The position numbers and the translations under genes were made by a program. DNA of 64,000 nucleotides. Source: Kriegella sp965368185 (GTDB taxonomy: Bacteria; Bacteroidota; Bacteroidia; Flavobacteriales; Flavobacteriaceae). Of this stretch, positions 32,996 through 42,540 are shown piece by piece; the first letter of the stretch is position 1, and each line of letters opens with the position of its first letter. The stretch is taken from contig CBDULZ010000007.1 in assembly GCA_965368185.1 (NCBI GenBank), positions 1 to 64,000 on the forward strand, given 5' to 3'. The notes under the pieces are model-generated. The model was not told the DNA's origin and did not search any database. It saw only the letters and a program-made list of their open reading frames with translations.

Positions 32996-33873
32996 TGCGC
33001 TAATAACAGTTTCCATGCTGATAGCACTTCGTTATTCCGTATGAATTCTTGGGCTTTTTCATGAATTTTATTCAAATCACCACTATCTTGGATTGCTTTT
33101 ATTTCGGCATTATTAGCCCTAAAATCGGCTACTTCTTCGGCATCGGGAATCTTTGATACATTGCCCAAGAGTCCTAAATCATTACCGGTAAGTATTTTAC
33201 TTGAACGAATGTTTTCCGGTATACCATCGACCCCAATTCCCATGCTCGAAAGGGGTTTTGGTATTTCAAACATCCCTTGGTTGGCCCGGGTATACCAATT
33301 ACCACCCATGCGGGCGACTTGATCGATTTTCGATTGGTCGATAATGCCATTCTCATCCAGCACGTTGGTGTTAATATGAATTTTAACGACTTGGGAAAAA
33401 ATTAAATTTCCCGCACCACCTTTAGCGCCCAAAGGTTCTATTTTAATAACCTTACATTCGAATTGCACGGGCGATTCCCCAACACGAAAGGGTTTTACAA
33501 TATCCGATGGCAACATGGTCAATCCTGCTTTGATGAATTCGTTTACCCCCGAGTCATATTCGGTACTTGCCAAAGACATTTGTTGCACCATGTCGAAATT
33601 AACTATGTTGATAACTACCTCTTTGGTTGCCAGTACATTTTCTAACGTATGTTTGGTTGTATTGTCACGAACCCTTCTGGCGGGGGAGAAAATTAAAATT
33701 GGAGGATTAGAACCAAAAACATTAAAAAAACTGAAGGGTGATAGATTAGGCCTTTCTTGGGCATCTACAGTACTTGCGAAGGCAATTGGTCTTGGTCCTA
33801 TGGCTCCTAAAAGGTGGCCGTGCAATACGGTGGTATCGATTTCATTGGGTAGTATGGAAATCATTTTTGCCAT
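32992..33873 (-). CDS. Flavin reductase family protein
   Basis: A 293-residue FMN-binding split-barrel protein. The motifs are LGAIGPRPIAFASTVDAQERPNLSPFSFFNVFGSNPP (quoted here in part as GPRPIAFAS and NLSPFSFF), and INIVNFDMVQQMSLAS. The C-terminal part is helical (FRANNAEIKAIQDSGDL). The family binds FMN and may reduce flavin or act as an oxygenase partner. Its stop codon overlaps the start of the methyltransferase-like gene, so both are in one operon. It is divergent from a histidine kinase gene. Confidence 0.88.
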   Translation of the reverse strand: MAKMISILPNEIDTTVLHGHLLGAIGPRPIAFASTVDAQERPNLSPFSFFNVFGSNPPILIFSPARRVRDNTTKHTLENVLATKEVVINIVNFDMVQQMSLASTEYDSGVNEFIKAGLTMLPSDIVKPFRVGESPVQFECKVIKIEPLGAKGGAGNLIFSQVVKIHINTNVLDENGIIDQSKIDQVARMGGNWYTRANQGMFEIPKPLSSMGIGVDGIPENIRSSKILTGNDLGLLGNVSKIPDAEEVADFRANNAEIKAIQDSGDLNKIHEKAQEFIRNNEVLSAWKLLLAQ

Positions 33874-33978
33874 GGGTCACAAAGGTAAATAATTTGAATT
33901 CTATTTGAAATACGTACGAGTGTGGGCAAGTACGAATTTGTATCATTTTACGTTATCTTTAATGCAAGAACGCATTTG

Positions 33979-35127
33979 ATGAATTTTACTCCTAAAGGAA
34001 AGACCTCCAACATTTTTTTATTGATAGCATCTTTTGTTATCGTAAGTCTTATTCTTTGGAATACGAACAGTTTCTTTAAAAAGTTCAAAGAAGAAGAACG
34101 GCTCAAGATGGAGATTTGGGCCACGGCGCAACTCGAGTTATTGCAATCTTCCATTGAAGACGACCCAGGGAACCTCACTATCAAGGTTTTGCAGAACAAT
34201 ACCTCTACACCAATGATTTTGGTCAATAAAGATGGTTCTACAAAAACAAACAACATACCTGCAGAACTGTCCTCTGACAGTTTGTACATTCAAAAGCGAA
34301 TTATACGATTTAAGAATGAAAATACACCGATCTCCATAGACCAACAAGGGGAACATTTGGCCACCCTATACTACGGAAATTCAGAGGTGTTGACCAAACT
34401 AAAATATTACCCCATTGCTTTGTTATTGATTATTTTTCTTTTCGGGGCGGTCATTTTCTTCTTTTTTAAAACAAGCAAAGCTTCCGAACAGAATAAACTT
34501 TGGGCAGGAATGGCAAAAGAAACCGCTCATCAGATAGCAACACCCCTTTCTTCGCTATTGGGTTGGAACGAATTATTGAAGACTGAAAAAATAAGTCCTG
34601 ATATTACAAAAGAAATTGAAAAGGATATTTCGCGCCTTGAAACGATAACAGAACGATTTTCAAAAATAGGGTCGTTGCCCAAGCTTGATGGGCGCGATAT
34701 TGTCAAAGAAACGCGGGATGCCTACGATTACTTGAGACACCGAAGCTCTAAATTGATTCATTTTTCATTTGATTCGAAAATCGACAGTTTATATGTTCAA
34801 ATGAATAGCCCACTGTATAATTGGACCATCGAGAACCTTGTTAAAAACGGAATCGATGCGATGAAAGGCAAGGGTAGTATTGCCATTGAAATTGTTCCAG
34901 AAGGTAAATACGTGAATATTCTGATTACCGATACCGGTCATGGCATACCAAAAAGCAATTTTCAATCGATTTTCAATCCTGGGGTAACCTCTAAAAAACG
35001 GGGGTGGGGTTTGGGCCTAAGTCTTGTTAAAAGAATTGTAGAGGAATACCACAGAGGAAAAATAAAAGTGCTTTCATCAAGTAAAGAAGGTACTATTATG
35101 CAGATTTCGCTAAAAATAAATACGTAG
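33979..35127 (+). CDS. Sensor histidine kinase
   Basis: A 382-residue membrane kinase with TM1 (IFLLIASFVIVSLILWN), a periplasmic region of about 125 residues, TM2 (YYPIALLLIIFLFGAVIFFFF), a HisKA-like H-box (KETAHQIATPLSSLLGWNE), and a HATPase domain with ENLVKNGIDAM, DTGHGIPK and GWGLGLSLVKRI. The start at MNFTPKGK was chosen over an upstream in-frame ATG without protein-like residues. No response regulator is next to it; the following gene is only 2 bases downstream, so they are co-transcribed. Confidence 0.9.
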   Translation: MNFTPKGKTSNIFLLIASFVIVSLILWNTNSFFKKFKEEERLKMEIWATAQLELLQSSIEDDPGNLTIKVLQNNTSTPMILVNKDGSTKTNNIPAELSSDSLYIQKRIIRFKNENTPISIDQQGEHLATLYYGNSEVLTKLKYYPIALLLIIFLFGAVIFFFFKTSKASEQNKLWAGMAKETAHQIATPLSSLLGWNELLKTEKISPDITKEIEKDISRLETITERFSKIGSLPKLDGRDIVKETRDAYDYLRHRSSKLIHFSFDSKIDSLYVQMNSPLYNWTIENLVKNGIDAMKGKGSIAIEIVPEGKYVNILITDTGHGIPKSNFQSIFNPGVTSKKRGWGLGLSLVKRIVEEYHRGKIKVLSSSKEGTIMQISLKINT

Positions 35128-35129
35128 TT

Positions 35130-35483
35130 ATGGCAAAGGAAGAATTGGAAGTTATCAAGGAAGCTAACATCACTAACAACTGCCCTGAATGCTTTAACCA
35201 AGATATGAAGATTATCTTCTATCAAAAGCACAAACACAGTAAGTTTTTCCATCAAACAACTGATGAGGTCAGCCATCAAATCAAATGTAACAAGTGTGAT
35301 TCAATTATTTATCCCGTAAATTGGACGGAGGATATCGAGCGCACATTTAAGTATTATCAGAAAATGGCGGCCCCTGAGCGTTCTGCTATGCGGTTTACCC
35401 TCTTGTTTTACGTATTAGTATTATTACTGGTTGTCGTCGTGGGCGTCGGAGTCTATTTCTTTATCCAAGGAAGCCAGATTTAG
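35130..35483 (+). CDS. Zinc-ribbon membrane protein, unknown function
   Basis: A 117-residue protein with two Cys pairs (NNCPECFN and KCNKCDS) of zinc-ribbon type in the N-terminal half, and one C-terminal TM (FYVLVLLLVVVVGVGVYFFI). It starts 2 bases after the histidine kinase stop, implying translational coupling. It might sense metal or redox state for the kinase, but this is inferred only from position. Confidence 0.8.
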   Translation: MAKEELEVIKEANITNNCPECFNQDMKIIFYQKHKHSKFFHQTTDEVSHQIKCNKCDSIIYPVNWTEDIERTFKYYQKMAAPERSAMRFTLLFYVLVLLLVVVVGVGVYFFIQGSQI

Positions 35484-35545
35484 TCGGTTTTTTTAAAATG
35501 TAGCAACTATTGGTAGCAATCTTTTAACTATCGAGGTTGTCTACA

Positions 35546-35938
35546 TTATTTTAAATGTGAACGAATTTTTTCTGCGGTAGCTTCAAAAGCTTCTTTCGTA
35601 AGTGAAACTTTATTTTGGAAAGTGGCATCGCCCATACCGTTAAGGGGTATTAAATGTACATGAGTATGGGGTACCTCCAAGCCAATGACCGAAATCCCCA
35701 CACGCTGACAATCTATGGCTGCCTCAATGGCCAACCCTACATTTCGGGAAAAGGCCATAAGCCCGATATAGGTATCTTCATCAAGATCTAGAATTTTGTC
35801 TACTTCCTTTTTGGGAACACATAGTGTATGGCCCACGGCATTGGGGTTAATATCTAAAAACGCAAAAAAATTTTCGTCTTCTGCGATTTTGTAGCAAGGA
35901 ATTTCACCGTTGATAATTTTGGTAAATATACTCGACAT
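35546..35938 (-). CDS. HIT family hydrolase
   Basis: A 130-residue histidine-triad nucleotide hydrolase/transferase. The N-terminus is SSIFTKIINGEIPCYKIAEDE, and the catalytic HxHxHxx motif is HTHVHLIPL near residue 92. It likely acts on adenosine-linked metabolites such as AMP-lysine or dinucleoside polyphosphates. The start at MSSIFTKI is the family-typical one; three extra codons could precede it. It lies 51 bases downstream of greA on the same strand. Confidence 0.94.
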   Translation of the reverse strand: MSSIFTKIINGEIPCYKIAEDENFFAFLDINPNAVGHTLCVPKKEVDKILDLDEDTYIGLMAFSRNVGLAIEAAIDCQRVGISVIGLEVPHTHVHLIPLNGMGDATFQNKVSLTKEAFEATAEKIRSHLK

Positions 35939-35989
35939 AAGTTTCAATATAATTGCATCATTAGCTTTTTTGATTGTAGCGTGCCGCTG

Positions 35990-36466
35990 TTACTTTCTGG
36001 TGATTTCGAGAATGTCAAATTTTAAAGTGCCGTTTGGAACGGTTATTTCGGCCGTATCTCCCACCTTTTTACCTAGTAAACCTTTACCTATTGGGGAACT
36101 CACTGATATCTTTCCGTTTTTTAGATCGGCCTCGCTTTCTGCTACTAAGGTGTATTTCATTTCCATCCCATTCTGTTGATTCTTCAATTTCACGGTAGAA
36201 AGTACCAATACTTTAGAGGTATCTAACTGCGATTCGTCAATTAACCGGGCATTTGACAGGGTTTCCTCCATCTTAGATATCTTAAGCTCTAAAAGACCTT
36301 GCGCTTCCTTGGCGGCATCATATTCGGCATTTTCGGAAAGGTCTCCTTTGTCCCGAGCCTCTGCTATGGCTTGTGAAGCCTTGGGGCGTTCAACATCTTT
36401 TAGGTGATTTAGTTCGTCCCTTAATTTTTTAAGTCCCTCAGGGGTATAATACGATACGTTACTCAT
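35990..36466 (-). CDS. greA: Transcription elongation factor GreA
   Basis: A 158-residue factor that binds the RNA polymerase secondary channel and stimulates cleavage of backtracked RNA. The N-terminal coiled coil has YYTPEGLKKLRDELNHLK and the tip DKGDLSENAEYDAAKEAQ, in which the acidic D/E pair is functional. The C-terminal FKBP-like domain has SVSSPIGKGLLGKKVGDTAEI. The start at MSNVSYYTPEG matches homologs; an upstream ATG adds nine residues unlike the family. Confidence 0.97.
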   Translation of the reverse strand: MSNVSYYTPEGLKKLRDELNHLKDVERPKASQAIAEARDKGDLSENAEYDAAKEAQGLLELKISKMEETLSNARLIDESQLDTSKVLVLSTVKLKNQQNGMEMKYTLVAESEADLKNGKISVSSPIGKGLLGKKVGDTAEITVPNGTLKFDILEITRK

Positions 36467-36717
36467 GATTTCTACGTTTAAAACAATAGTCAAAAATCCT
36501 TGTCGTGTAGTGTACGCCTCTTGCTATACCATACCTTAAAAGCCCATCACTATTCGTATGAATGATTGCTTTACTCGCGCACTTCTAACAGAATTTCATT
36601 AATACGAAAATCCTCTGCATTGCACGTGGTTTAATCGGCTTTTTAGAGAGGATTTAACGCAAATATACATAATTTTTGTTCAACTTTGTCGAACTATTGG
36701 GCAATAGAAATTATACT

Positions 36718-37155
36718 ATGAAACATTTTTTTGTACTACTTGTCATACTGCTTTTGCTTTCATGTAGTAGCGACCGAACGGTTAGAAACCCCTACTTGCA
36801 GGAAATTGGGTTTCGGTTTGATCTTAACCTTAATTTGCCGTTATACAGCCCTTTGACGAATGTGGGCAATGTTGTGTTTGTTGGTAGTCAGGGCGTGGGT
36901 AACCGTGGGGTGTTCGTAATCAATTCTGGTTTTGATCAATTTCGGGCATTTGAGGCTAGTTGCCCGAACCATGCACCCAATGCCTGTTCGACTATGGACT
37001 ACGAAGGGCAAGTGGCGACCTGCTCTTGTGAAGATTATGAATACAGTCTCTTTACAGGACAACAGCTAAACCGCCCCGATGATGGTAACCGGTATTACGA
37101 TATGCTAGAATATCATGCCAGGGCAAGTGGAAATTCGGTGATTATTTCCAACTAA
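36718..37155 (+). CDS. Rieske-like lipoprotein, degenerate cluster site
   Basis: A 145-residue lipoprotein. The signal ends in a lipobox (LLLLSCSSD). A domain with CPNHAPNAC and, further on, CSCEDYEYSLFTGQ resembles a Rieske [2Fe-2S] domain. A canonical CxH...CxxH arrangement is not complete: the second His is missing. It may therefore not bind the normal cluster. It is a stand-alone gene between convergent and divergent neighbours, and the start is set by the signal peptide. Confidence 0.75.
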   Translation: MKHFFVLLVILLLLSCSSDRTVRNPYLQEIGFRFDLNLNLPLYSPLTNVGNVVFVGSQGVGNRGVFVINSGFDQFRAFEASCPNHAPNACSTMDYEGQVATCSCEDYEYSLFTGQQLNRPDDGNRYYDMLEYHARASGNSVIISN

Positions 37156-37158
37156 AAT

Positions 37159-38139
37159 TTACAGTACCCCTAAAATTTTATCCATTACCCAACTGGTGTG
37201 AAGTCCTGAATCTCCCAGTGACGGATGTGTTTGTGCCCCTAGTAAATGATTTTTGATATTTTCAACATGAAACTCTTGTATATGTTTCGGATGTGGTATC
37301 TCCAGGGTTTCGGTACCATCTTTGTGCTGAATTTTGATGGGGTTTTCATGAAAAACGGAAAATGAAATTTTTCCTGTGCTTCCTATTATTTCCACTTGAT
37401 CTTTGTGTTCCCAACTACCAAAATTCCAACTCCCATCACCCGTGATCCCGGTATCATGTAACCAGCAAGCGGTCACTGCGTCTTTGGCCGTATACAAATT
37501 TTGTTGGTTTAAACTTATACCGTGAACCTGTGTGATTGAGCCAAGAAGGTAGGTGAACAAATCGAGTCCGTGACTGGCTAAATCATCAAAGTAACCCCCC
37601 GGGGCAACTTTCGCTTCTGTGCGCCAATTTTTCTTTCCGCTTAAGTCTTGCTCGGATGCAGGCTTGCTTAATTGCCATCTGACATGCCTGATTTCTCCGA
37701 TTTTTTTGGCATCCAGCCATTCTTTGATTTTGGTGAACCGAGGCAATGAGCGTCTATAATAGGCTATAAAAAGCGGTATTTCCCGTGTGCGAAAAGCATT
37801 ATAAACTTCCAGACTATCGGCATAACTAGGGGCCATGGGCTTTTCAATACAACATATTTTTCCGGCCTCGGCGACTTTAATCCCATAATATTTATGGGAG
37901 TCGGGAGGAGTAGCGATATAAACGGCATCTACCTCGTCATCATTGATTAAATCATCGGCATCGGTGTAAAACTTGGCAATTTGATGTCTTTTTGCATAAT
38001 CGGAAGCTTTTTCCTCATTTCTCCGCATCACGGCAATAATTTCAAAGCCTTCTATGTTTTGATAGGCCGGACCGCTTTTTACTTCGGTTACGTCACCACA
38101 ACCTATGATGCCCCAACGTATGTTTTTTTCAATATTCAT
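37159..38139 (-). CDS. Gfo/Idh/MocA family oxidoreductase
   Basis: A 326-residue NAD(P)-dependent dehydrogenase without a signal peptide (cytosolic, unlike the one at the window start). IRWGIIGCGDVTEVKSGPA is the Rossmann loop, the DAVYIATPPDSH and CIEKPMAPSYADS motifs follow, with the catalytic Lys in EKP. The C-terminal domain has GGYFDDLASHGLDLFTYLLG. The substrate is probably a sugar or inositol derivative and is not identified by context. Confidence 0.9.
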   Translation of the reverse strand: MNIEKNIRWGIIGCGDVTEVKSGPAYQNIEGFEIIAVMRRNEEKASDYAKRHQIAKFYTDADDLINDDEVDAVYIATPPDSHKYYGIKVAEAGKICCIEKPMAPSYADSLEVYNAFRTREIPLFIAYYRRSLPRFTKIKEWLDAKKIGEIRHVRWQLSKPASEQDLSGKKNWRTEAKVAPGGYFDDLASHGLDLFTYLLGSITQVHGISLNQQNLYTAKDAVTACWLHDTGITGDGSWNFGSWEHKDQVEIIGSTGKISFSVFHENPIKIQHKDGTETLEIPHPKHIQEFHVENIKNHLLGAQTHPSLGDSGLHTSWVMDKILGVL

Positions 38140-38223
38140 GTATTTGCCAATTTTTATCGGTATGATACAAAAATAGCGGTTTATTTAGAGAAAATGACAC
38201 GCTTTATAACTGGAATGAAGTAC

Positions 38224-39597
38224 TTAACCGGCCACGGAATTCGGATTATAACCTAAATAGGGTACACTGTATTCCTTAAAGTTGATGCCAAAAGATTTTA
38301 ATTCTTCCAAAATCGGTTCGTAGACTTCGCTCTTAATAGGAATTTGTACTCCCGGCGTCGTGATTTTTCCCTTTAAGATAAGTAAAGTGGCAATAGCCAC
38401 AGGTAGTCCAACGGTCTTAGCCATTGCGGTATAATTGCGGTTTTCTCCGATGACGACCATTTTGGCATCCAATTGTTTCTTTTTGCCCTGAATTTCATAA
38501 CCAAACTTATGGTACATGACAATCATGTCTTTATCGCCGTCGCAGAGTGTCCAGCTTTCTTCTAGAATTTCTTGAAGTATTTGTGCTGGAGTTGCGTTTT
38601 TTAAAGAAACGGTCTTGTTGGCGTCAAAAAGGTGCAGCTCCAATAATTTGTCCCACATGATATCATCTTGGTCGATCTTCAAATAATGGCGCAGTTTCAA
38701 TTCTACCGAATCTGTTGGGGAATATGGGAGGAAGAGATTGGTGAATTCACGATATGACATGCCTTCAGAATTTTCAATGGTATAACTGTCATCGGTCATA
38801 CCTAATTGTACAAACATGTTCCATGCTTTTGAAAAGCCGACTCTGCGCATCGTTCCGCGGTATAACGTGAGTGCATCTTGAAGTCCGTATGCTTCCCGAT
38901 AGTTCAGCGAGTCGCGGTTGGCATAACCCTCAAATTTGCCATACCCTTCGATTTCGAAAAATTCGGTACGACGAAAAAGTTTATGATAGGGTATATATTT
39001 GTAGGTGCCTTCTTGAATAAACTGTGCCACGCCTCCCTGGCCGGCCGTGACAACGTTTCGGGGGTTCCATGTGAATTTGTAGTTCCAAAGATTGGTGTCA
39101 CTTTCGGGTGCTACCAAGCCTCCACAAAAAGATTCGAATAAAAGTATTTTCCCGCCTTCGCTTCGAATTCTATCTAAAATTTGCATGGCACTCATGTGGT
39201 CGATACCGGGATCGAGTCCTATTTCGTTCATAAAAACAAGTCCCTTTTCCCTTACCTTTTTGTCCAGGGCCATGAGTTCTGTACTTATGTAGCTCGCCGT
39301 GACCAAATGAGCTCCGAATGCTAGGCAATCCTCTGCCACTTTTAAATGAAACCGGGCGGGAAGCATAGATACCACGATGCTGGCCTTTTTGACAACCTTT
39401 CTTCGCTCATTGTCATTAAAAATATCTAACGTGATGACTGTACAAGAGGGATTTGTTGCGATTTTAACGGGCAAGTTCTCCGGATGTAGGTCAGCTATGG
39501 TAAGATGTAGCTTTTCCTTTTTCAGTTTCTCCAAAAAATAATCGAATAGATAAGCAGTCGATTTGCCAGCCCCTATCACAAGTATATTACGCACCAT
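38224..39597 (-). CDS. Saccharopine dehydrogenase-like oxidoreductase
   Basis: A 457-residue protein with an N-terminal Rossmann NAD-binding fold (ILVIGAGKSTAYLFDYFLEK), a conserved MNEIGLDPGIDHMSAMQIL, and a large C-terminal domain. It resembles saccharopine dehydrogenase family enzymes of Bacteroidota, which are thought to act in lysine metabolism. No other lysine genes are visible here. It is separated from the downstream dehydrogenase by 84 bases. Confidence 0.9.
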   Translation of the reverse strand: MVRNILVIGAGKSTAYLFDYFLEKLKKEKLHLTIADLHPENLPVKIATNPSCTVITLDIFNDNERRKVVKKASIVVSMLPARFHLKVAEDCLAFGAHLVTASYISTELMALDKKVREKGLVFMNEIGLDPGIDHMSAMQILDRIRSEGGKILLFESFCGGLVAPESDTNLWNYKFTWNPRNVVTAGQGGVAQFIQEGTYKYIPYHKLFRRTEFFEIEGYGKFEGYANRDSLNYREAYGLQDALTLYRGTMRRVGFSKAWNMFVQLGMTDDSYTIENSEGMSYREFTNLFLPYSPTDSVELKLRHYLKIDQDDIMWDKLLELHLFDANKTVSLKNATPAQILQEILEESWTLCDGDKDMIVMYHKFGYEIQGKKKQLDAKMVVIGENRNYTAMAKTVGLPVAIATLLILKGKITTPGVQIPIKSEVYEPILEELKSFGINFKEYSVPYLGYNPNSVAG

Positions 39598-39678
39598 TGA
39601 TTTTGTTTAGTTTTGCTGTGAAACGAGGTACTAAGATATCAAAACGTTACATTTATAAAAAAGAAAGCGTATAATGTT

Positions 39679-40065
39679 ATGAACAGAACAATTTTTCTTT
39701 CTGGGATTTGCCTAGGAACTTTAGCCATAATTCTTGGCGCTTTTGGTGCCCATGGACTGGAAAAAATAGTGGATGCCAAGGCGATAGGAACATTTGAAAC
39801 CGGCGTAAAATATCAGCTGTACCATGCGCTTTTTTTAATGATTTTGGCAAATGTGAAGCAATTGACAGCGCAAAGTAAAAAGACTGTTTTCTTTTTGATT
39901 ATTGCCGGAACAATTTTGTTTTCTTTCTCTATATATTTATTGGCGACCAATACTTTGACCGCTTTTGATTTTAGGGTTATTGGACCTTTGACTCCTTTGG
40001 GAGGCCTATTTCTAATTTCGGGCTGGGTATTGTTGGGCTATCGCACTTATAAGCAGTATGTCTAA
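39679..40065 (+). CDS. DUF423 family membrane protein
   Basis: A 128-residue protein with four TM helices. The family signature GAFGAHGLEKI appears near residue 22, followed by FETGVKYQLYHALFLMIL and GPLTPLGGLFLISGWVLL. The function of the family (YgdD-like) is unknown. It lies 85 bases before pckA in the same orientation. Confidence 0.92.
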   Translation: MNRTIFLSGICLGTLAIILGAFGAHGLEKIVDAKAIGTFETGVKYQLYHALFLMILANVKQLTAQSKKTVFFLIIAGTILFSFSIYLLATNTLTAFDFRVIGPLTPLGGLFLISGWVLLGYRTYKQYV

Positions 40066-40150
40066 TATATTCTCATTTTTTGGACTATAATTATATATTT
40101 ATGATAATTTTGTGCCTTTAATCATTCTATTTGATGCTGATATCGTAAAA

Positions 40151-41749
40151 ATGAAAAAGACTATCACACTTGCTGCATTGGGAATCAAGAATAGTGAAGT
40201 ACACTATCAACTAACACCAACGGAACTTCATAGAATTACTCTGGAGAAAAAAATGGGTCTAGAAACTGCCTCTGGTGCATTGGCTGTAAATACGGGTGAA
40301 TTCACGGGAAGGTCGCCTAAAGATCGTTTTATTGTCAAAGATGATGTGACCTCTGAAAAGGTCTGGTGGGGGCCTGTAAATATTCCTTTTGAACCAGAAA
40401 AGTTTGATAAACTTTATGAAAAGGTCATTTCTTATTTAGATGGTAAAGAGCTTTTTGTACGCGATTGTTATGCCTGTGCCGATGCGAATTACCGTATGAA
40501 TATTCGGGTAATTAACGAATATCCATGGTCGAATATGTTCGCATACAATATGTTTATTCGACCTACAAAAGAAGAACTACGAAATTTTGAACCCGAATGG
40601 ACCGTGGTCAATGCACCTGGATTTATGGCCAATGCTGAAATCGATGGTACCCGCCAACATAATTTCGCCATCTTGAATTTTACCAAAAAGATTGCACTTA
40701 TAGGTGGTACAGGGTATACCGGAGAAATTAAAAAAGGAATTTTCTCTGCGCTGAATTTTATACTTCCGGTCTATAAAAAAACCTTGCCGATGCATTGTTC
40801 CTCTAATATTGGAAAAAATGGGGAAACAGCTATTTTCTTCGGGTTGTCAGGTACAGGAAAAACTACCTTGTCGACTGACGCTTCCCGAAAATTGATCGGG
40901 GACGATGAGCACGGGTGGAACAATGAGAATGCCGTATTCAATTTTGAAGGAGGTTGTTATGCCAAAGTAATTAATCTATCCGAAGAAAAAGAACCTGAGA
41001 TTTTTGCCGCTATAAAGAAAGGGGCAATTCTTGAGAATGTTATTCTCGATGCTGGGGCGAACGTTGCTTTTGGCGATACGTCTATCACACAAAACACCAG
41101 GGTCAGTTACCCCATTTATCATATTGATAACATTAAGCAGCCTTCAATCGGCAACAACCCTAAGAATATTTTCTTTTTGACCGCCGACGCCTTTGGGGTA
41201 ATCCCCCCGATATCAAAACTTACACCAAGCCAAGCTGCGTATCATTTTATATCGGGCTATACGGCCAAGGTAGCGGGCACTGAGGCAGGGGTCGTCGAAC
41301 CGGTCCCGTCTTTTTCGGCTTGTTTTGGGGCTCCTTTTATGCCTTTGCATCCAGCTGAATATGCCGAAATGTTGAGTCGAAAAATGAAAGATGCCGGGGT
41401 AAATGTGTGGCTTGTAAATACCGGTTGGACCGGCGGACCTTATGGTGTAGGTAAACGAATGAAGTTGGAATACACGCGTGCCATGATCAATGCGGTCTTG
41501 AATGGCGACTTAGGATTGTATAATTATGATGAATACCATATACATTCCGTATTTGGCGTGGCTCAGCCTAGATCTTGCCCTGGAGTGCCTACTAGTGTAT
41601 TGAGCCCGCGTGCCACATGGAACGATGATGAAGCGTACTACACGATGGCATTTAAATTGACAAATGCTTTTCGAGAAAATTTTAGACAATTCGAAAGCTA
41701 CGCTAGTGAAGAAATTCGGCGTGGTGGGCCACAGCGCTATGCATTTTAA
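40151..41749 (+). CDS. pckA: Phosphoenolpyruvate carboxykinase (ATP)
   Basis: A 532-residue gluconeogenic enzyme that decarboxylates oxaloacetate to PEP using ATP. The kinase-1 P-loop is FFGLSGTGKTTLS, with the kinase-2 metal site IGDDEHGWN, the oxaloacetate region GRSPKDRFIV and the Arg-rich MHCSSNIGKNGETA. The ATP-type identity is supported by its length and by AGTEAGVVEPVPSFSACFG. The start at MKKTITLAALG is the family-typical N-terminus; 13 further codons could be read upstream but look random. Confidence 0.97.
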   Translation: MKKTITLAALGIKNSEVHYQLTPTELHRITLEKKMGLETASGALAVNTGEFTGRSPKDRFIVKDDVTSEKVWWGPVNIPFEPEKFDKLYEKVISYLDGKELFVRDCYACADANYRMNIRVINEYPWSNMFAYNMFIRPTKEELRNFEPEWTVVNAPGFMANAEIDGTRQHNFAILNFTKKIALIGGTGYTGEIKKGIFSALNFILPVYKKTLPMHCSSNIGKNGETAIFFGLSGTGKTTLSTDASRKLIGDDEHGWNNENAVFNFEGGCYAKVINLSEEKEPEIFAAIKKGAILENVILDAGANVAFGDTSITQNTRVSYPIYHIDNIKQPSIGNNPKNIFFLTADAFGVIPPISKLTPSQAAYHFISGYTAKVAGTEAGVVEPVPSFSACFGAPFMPLHPAEYAEMLSRKMKDAGVNVWLVNTGWTGGPYGVGKRMKLEYTRAMINAVLNGDLGLYNYDEYHIHSVFGVAQPRSCPGVPTSVLSPRATWNDDEAYYTMAFKLTNAFRENFRQFESYASEEIRRGGPQRYAF

Positions 41750-41788
41750 CGGTTCGAGTGGGGGAACTTTGAACCGGATTAACCTGAA

Positions 41789-42535
41789 CTACTTTTTGTT
41801 CGCTTGGTTAATATACTTTTGCAGCGCCATAGTCATTGAAGGTGTCTCGGGCGTGGGCGCCTGAATATCGATACGAAGGCCTGCTTCTTGGGCTGCGTCT
41901 ACGGTAGAATTACCAAATACGGCTATTCGTGTATCATTTTGTTCAAAATCGGGGAAATTCTTCAGCAGCGATTCAATGCCCGACGGGCTAAAGAATACCA
42001 ATACGTCATAATAAACGTCCCGAAGGTCTGAAAGGTCACTTATAACCGTTTTGTAAAAGATCCCACGAGTCCAAGTAACTCCTGTTTCATTCAAGATTTC
42101 AGGAATTTCAGGTTTTAGTGCATCCGACGATGGAAGCAAGAATTTTTCATTCTTGTATTTTTTGAACATCGGCAGCAATTCTCGGAAAACTCTTTTTCCT
42201 ACATAAATTTTACGTTTTCGGTAGACCACATACTTTTGAAGATAATAGGCAACGGCCTCTGATTGGCAAAAATATTTCATGCTATCAGGAACCTTAAAGC
42301 GCATTTCTTCGGCAATTCTAAAAAAATGATCTACAGCGTTTCTGCTAGTAAGAATAATGGCCGAATAATTCTTAAGGTCAATCTTTTGTTGCCGTACACT
42401 CTTGGCATCAACTGCTTCCACATGTATGAATGGCCTGAAATCTACTTTTACTTTCTCCTTGTCAATAAGTTTTGAATACGGAGAATTTTCCATTTTCGGT
42501 TCGGGTTGCGATACCAAAATCGTTTTTACTTTCAT
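41789..42535 (-). CDS. Uroporphyrinogen-III synthase (HemD-like)
   Basis: A 248-residue protein of the uroporphyrinogen-III synthase fold, which closes hydroxymethylbilane into the tetrapyrrole ring in haem synthesis. The pattern shows weakly conserved features: ILVSQPEP-type start, ILTSRNAVDHFF, FLLPSSDALKPEIPE, VLVFFSPSGIESLL, and IAVFGNSTVDAAQEAGL. The family is poorly conserved, so the call rests on overall order. It lies 5 bases after a DUF4271 gene, the usual Bacteroidota arrangement. Confidence 0.85.
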   Translation of the reverse strand: MKVKTILVSQPEPKMENSPYSKLIDKEKVKVDFRPFIHVEAVDAKSVRQQKIDLKNYSAIILTSRNAVDHFFRIAEEMRFKVPDSMKYFCQSEAVAYYLQKYVVYRKRKIYVGKRVFRELLPMFKKYKNEKFLLPSSDALKPEIPEILNETGVTWTRGIFYKTVISDLSDLRDVYYDVLVFFSPSGIESLLKNFPDFEQNDTRIAVFGNSTVDAAQEAGLRIDIQAPTPETPSMTMALQKYINQANKK

Positions 42536-42540
42536 AAAAC

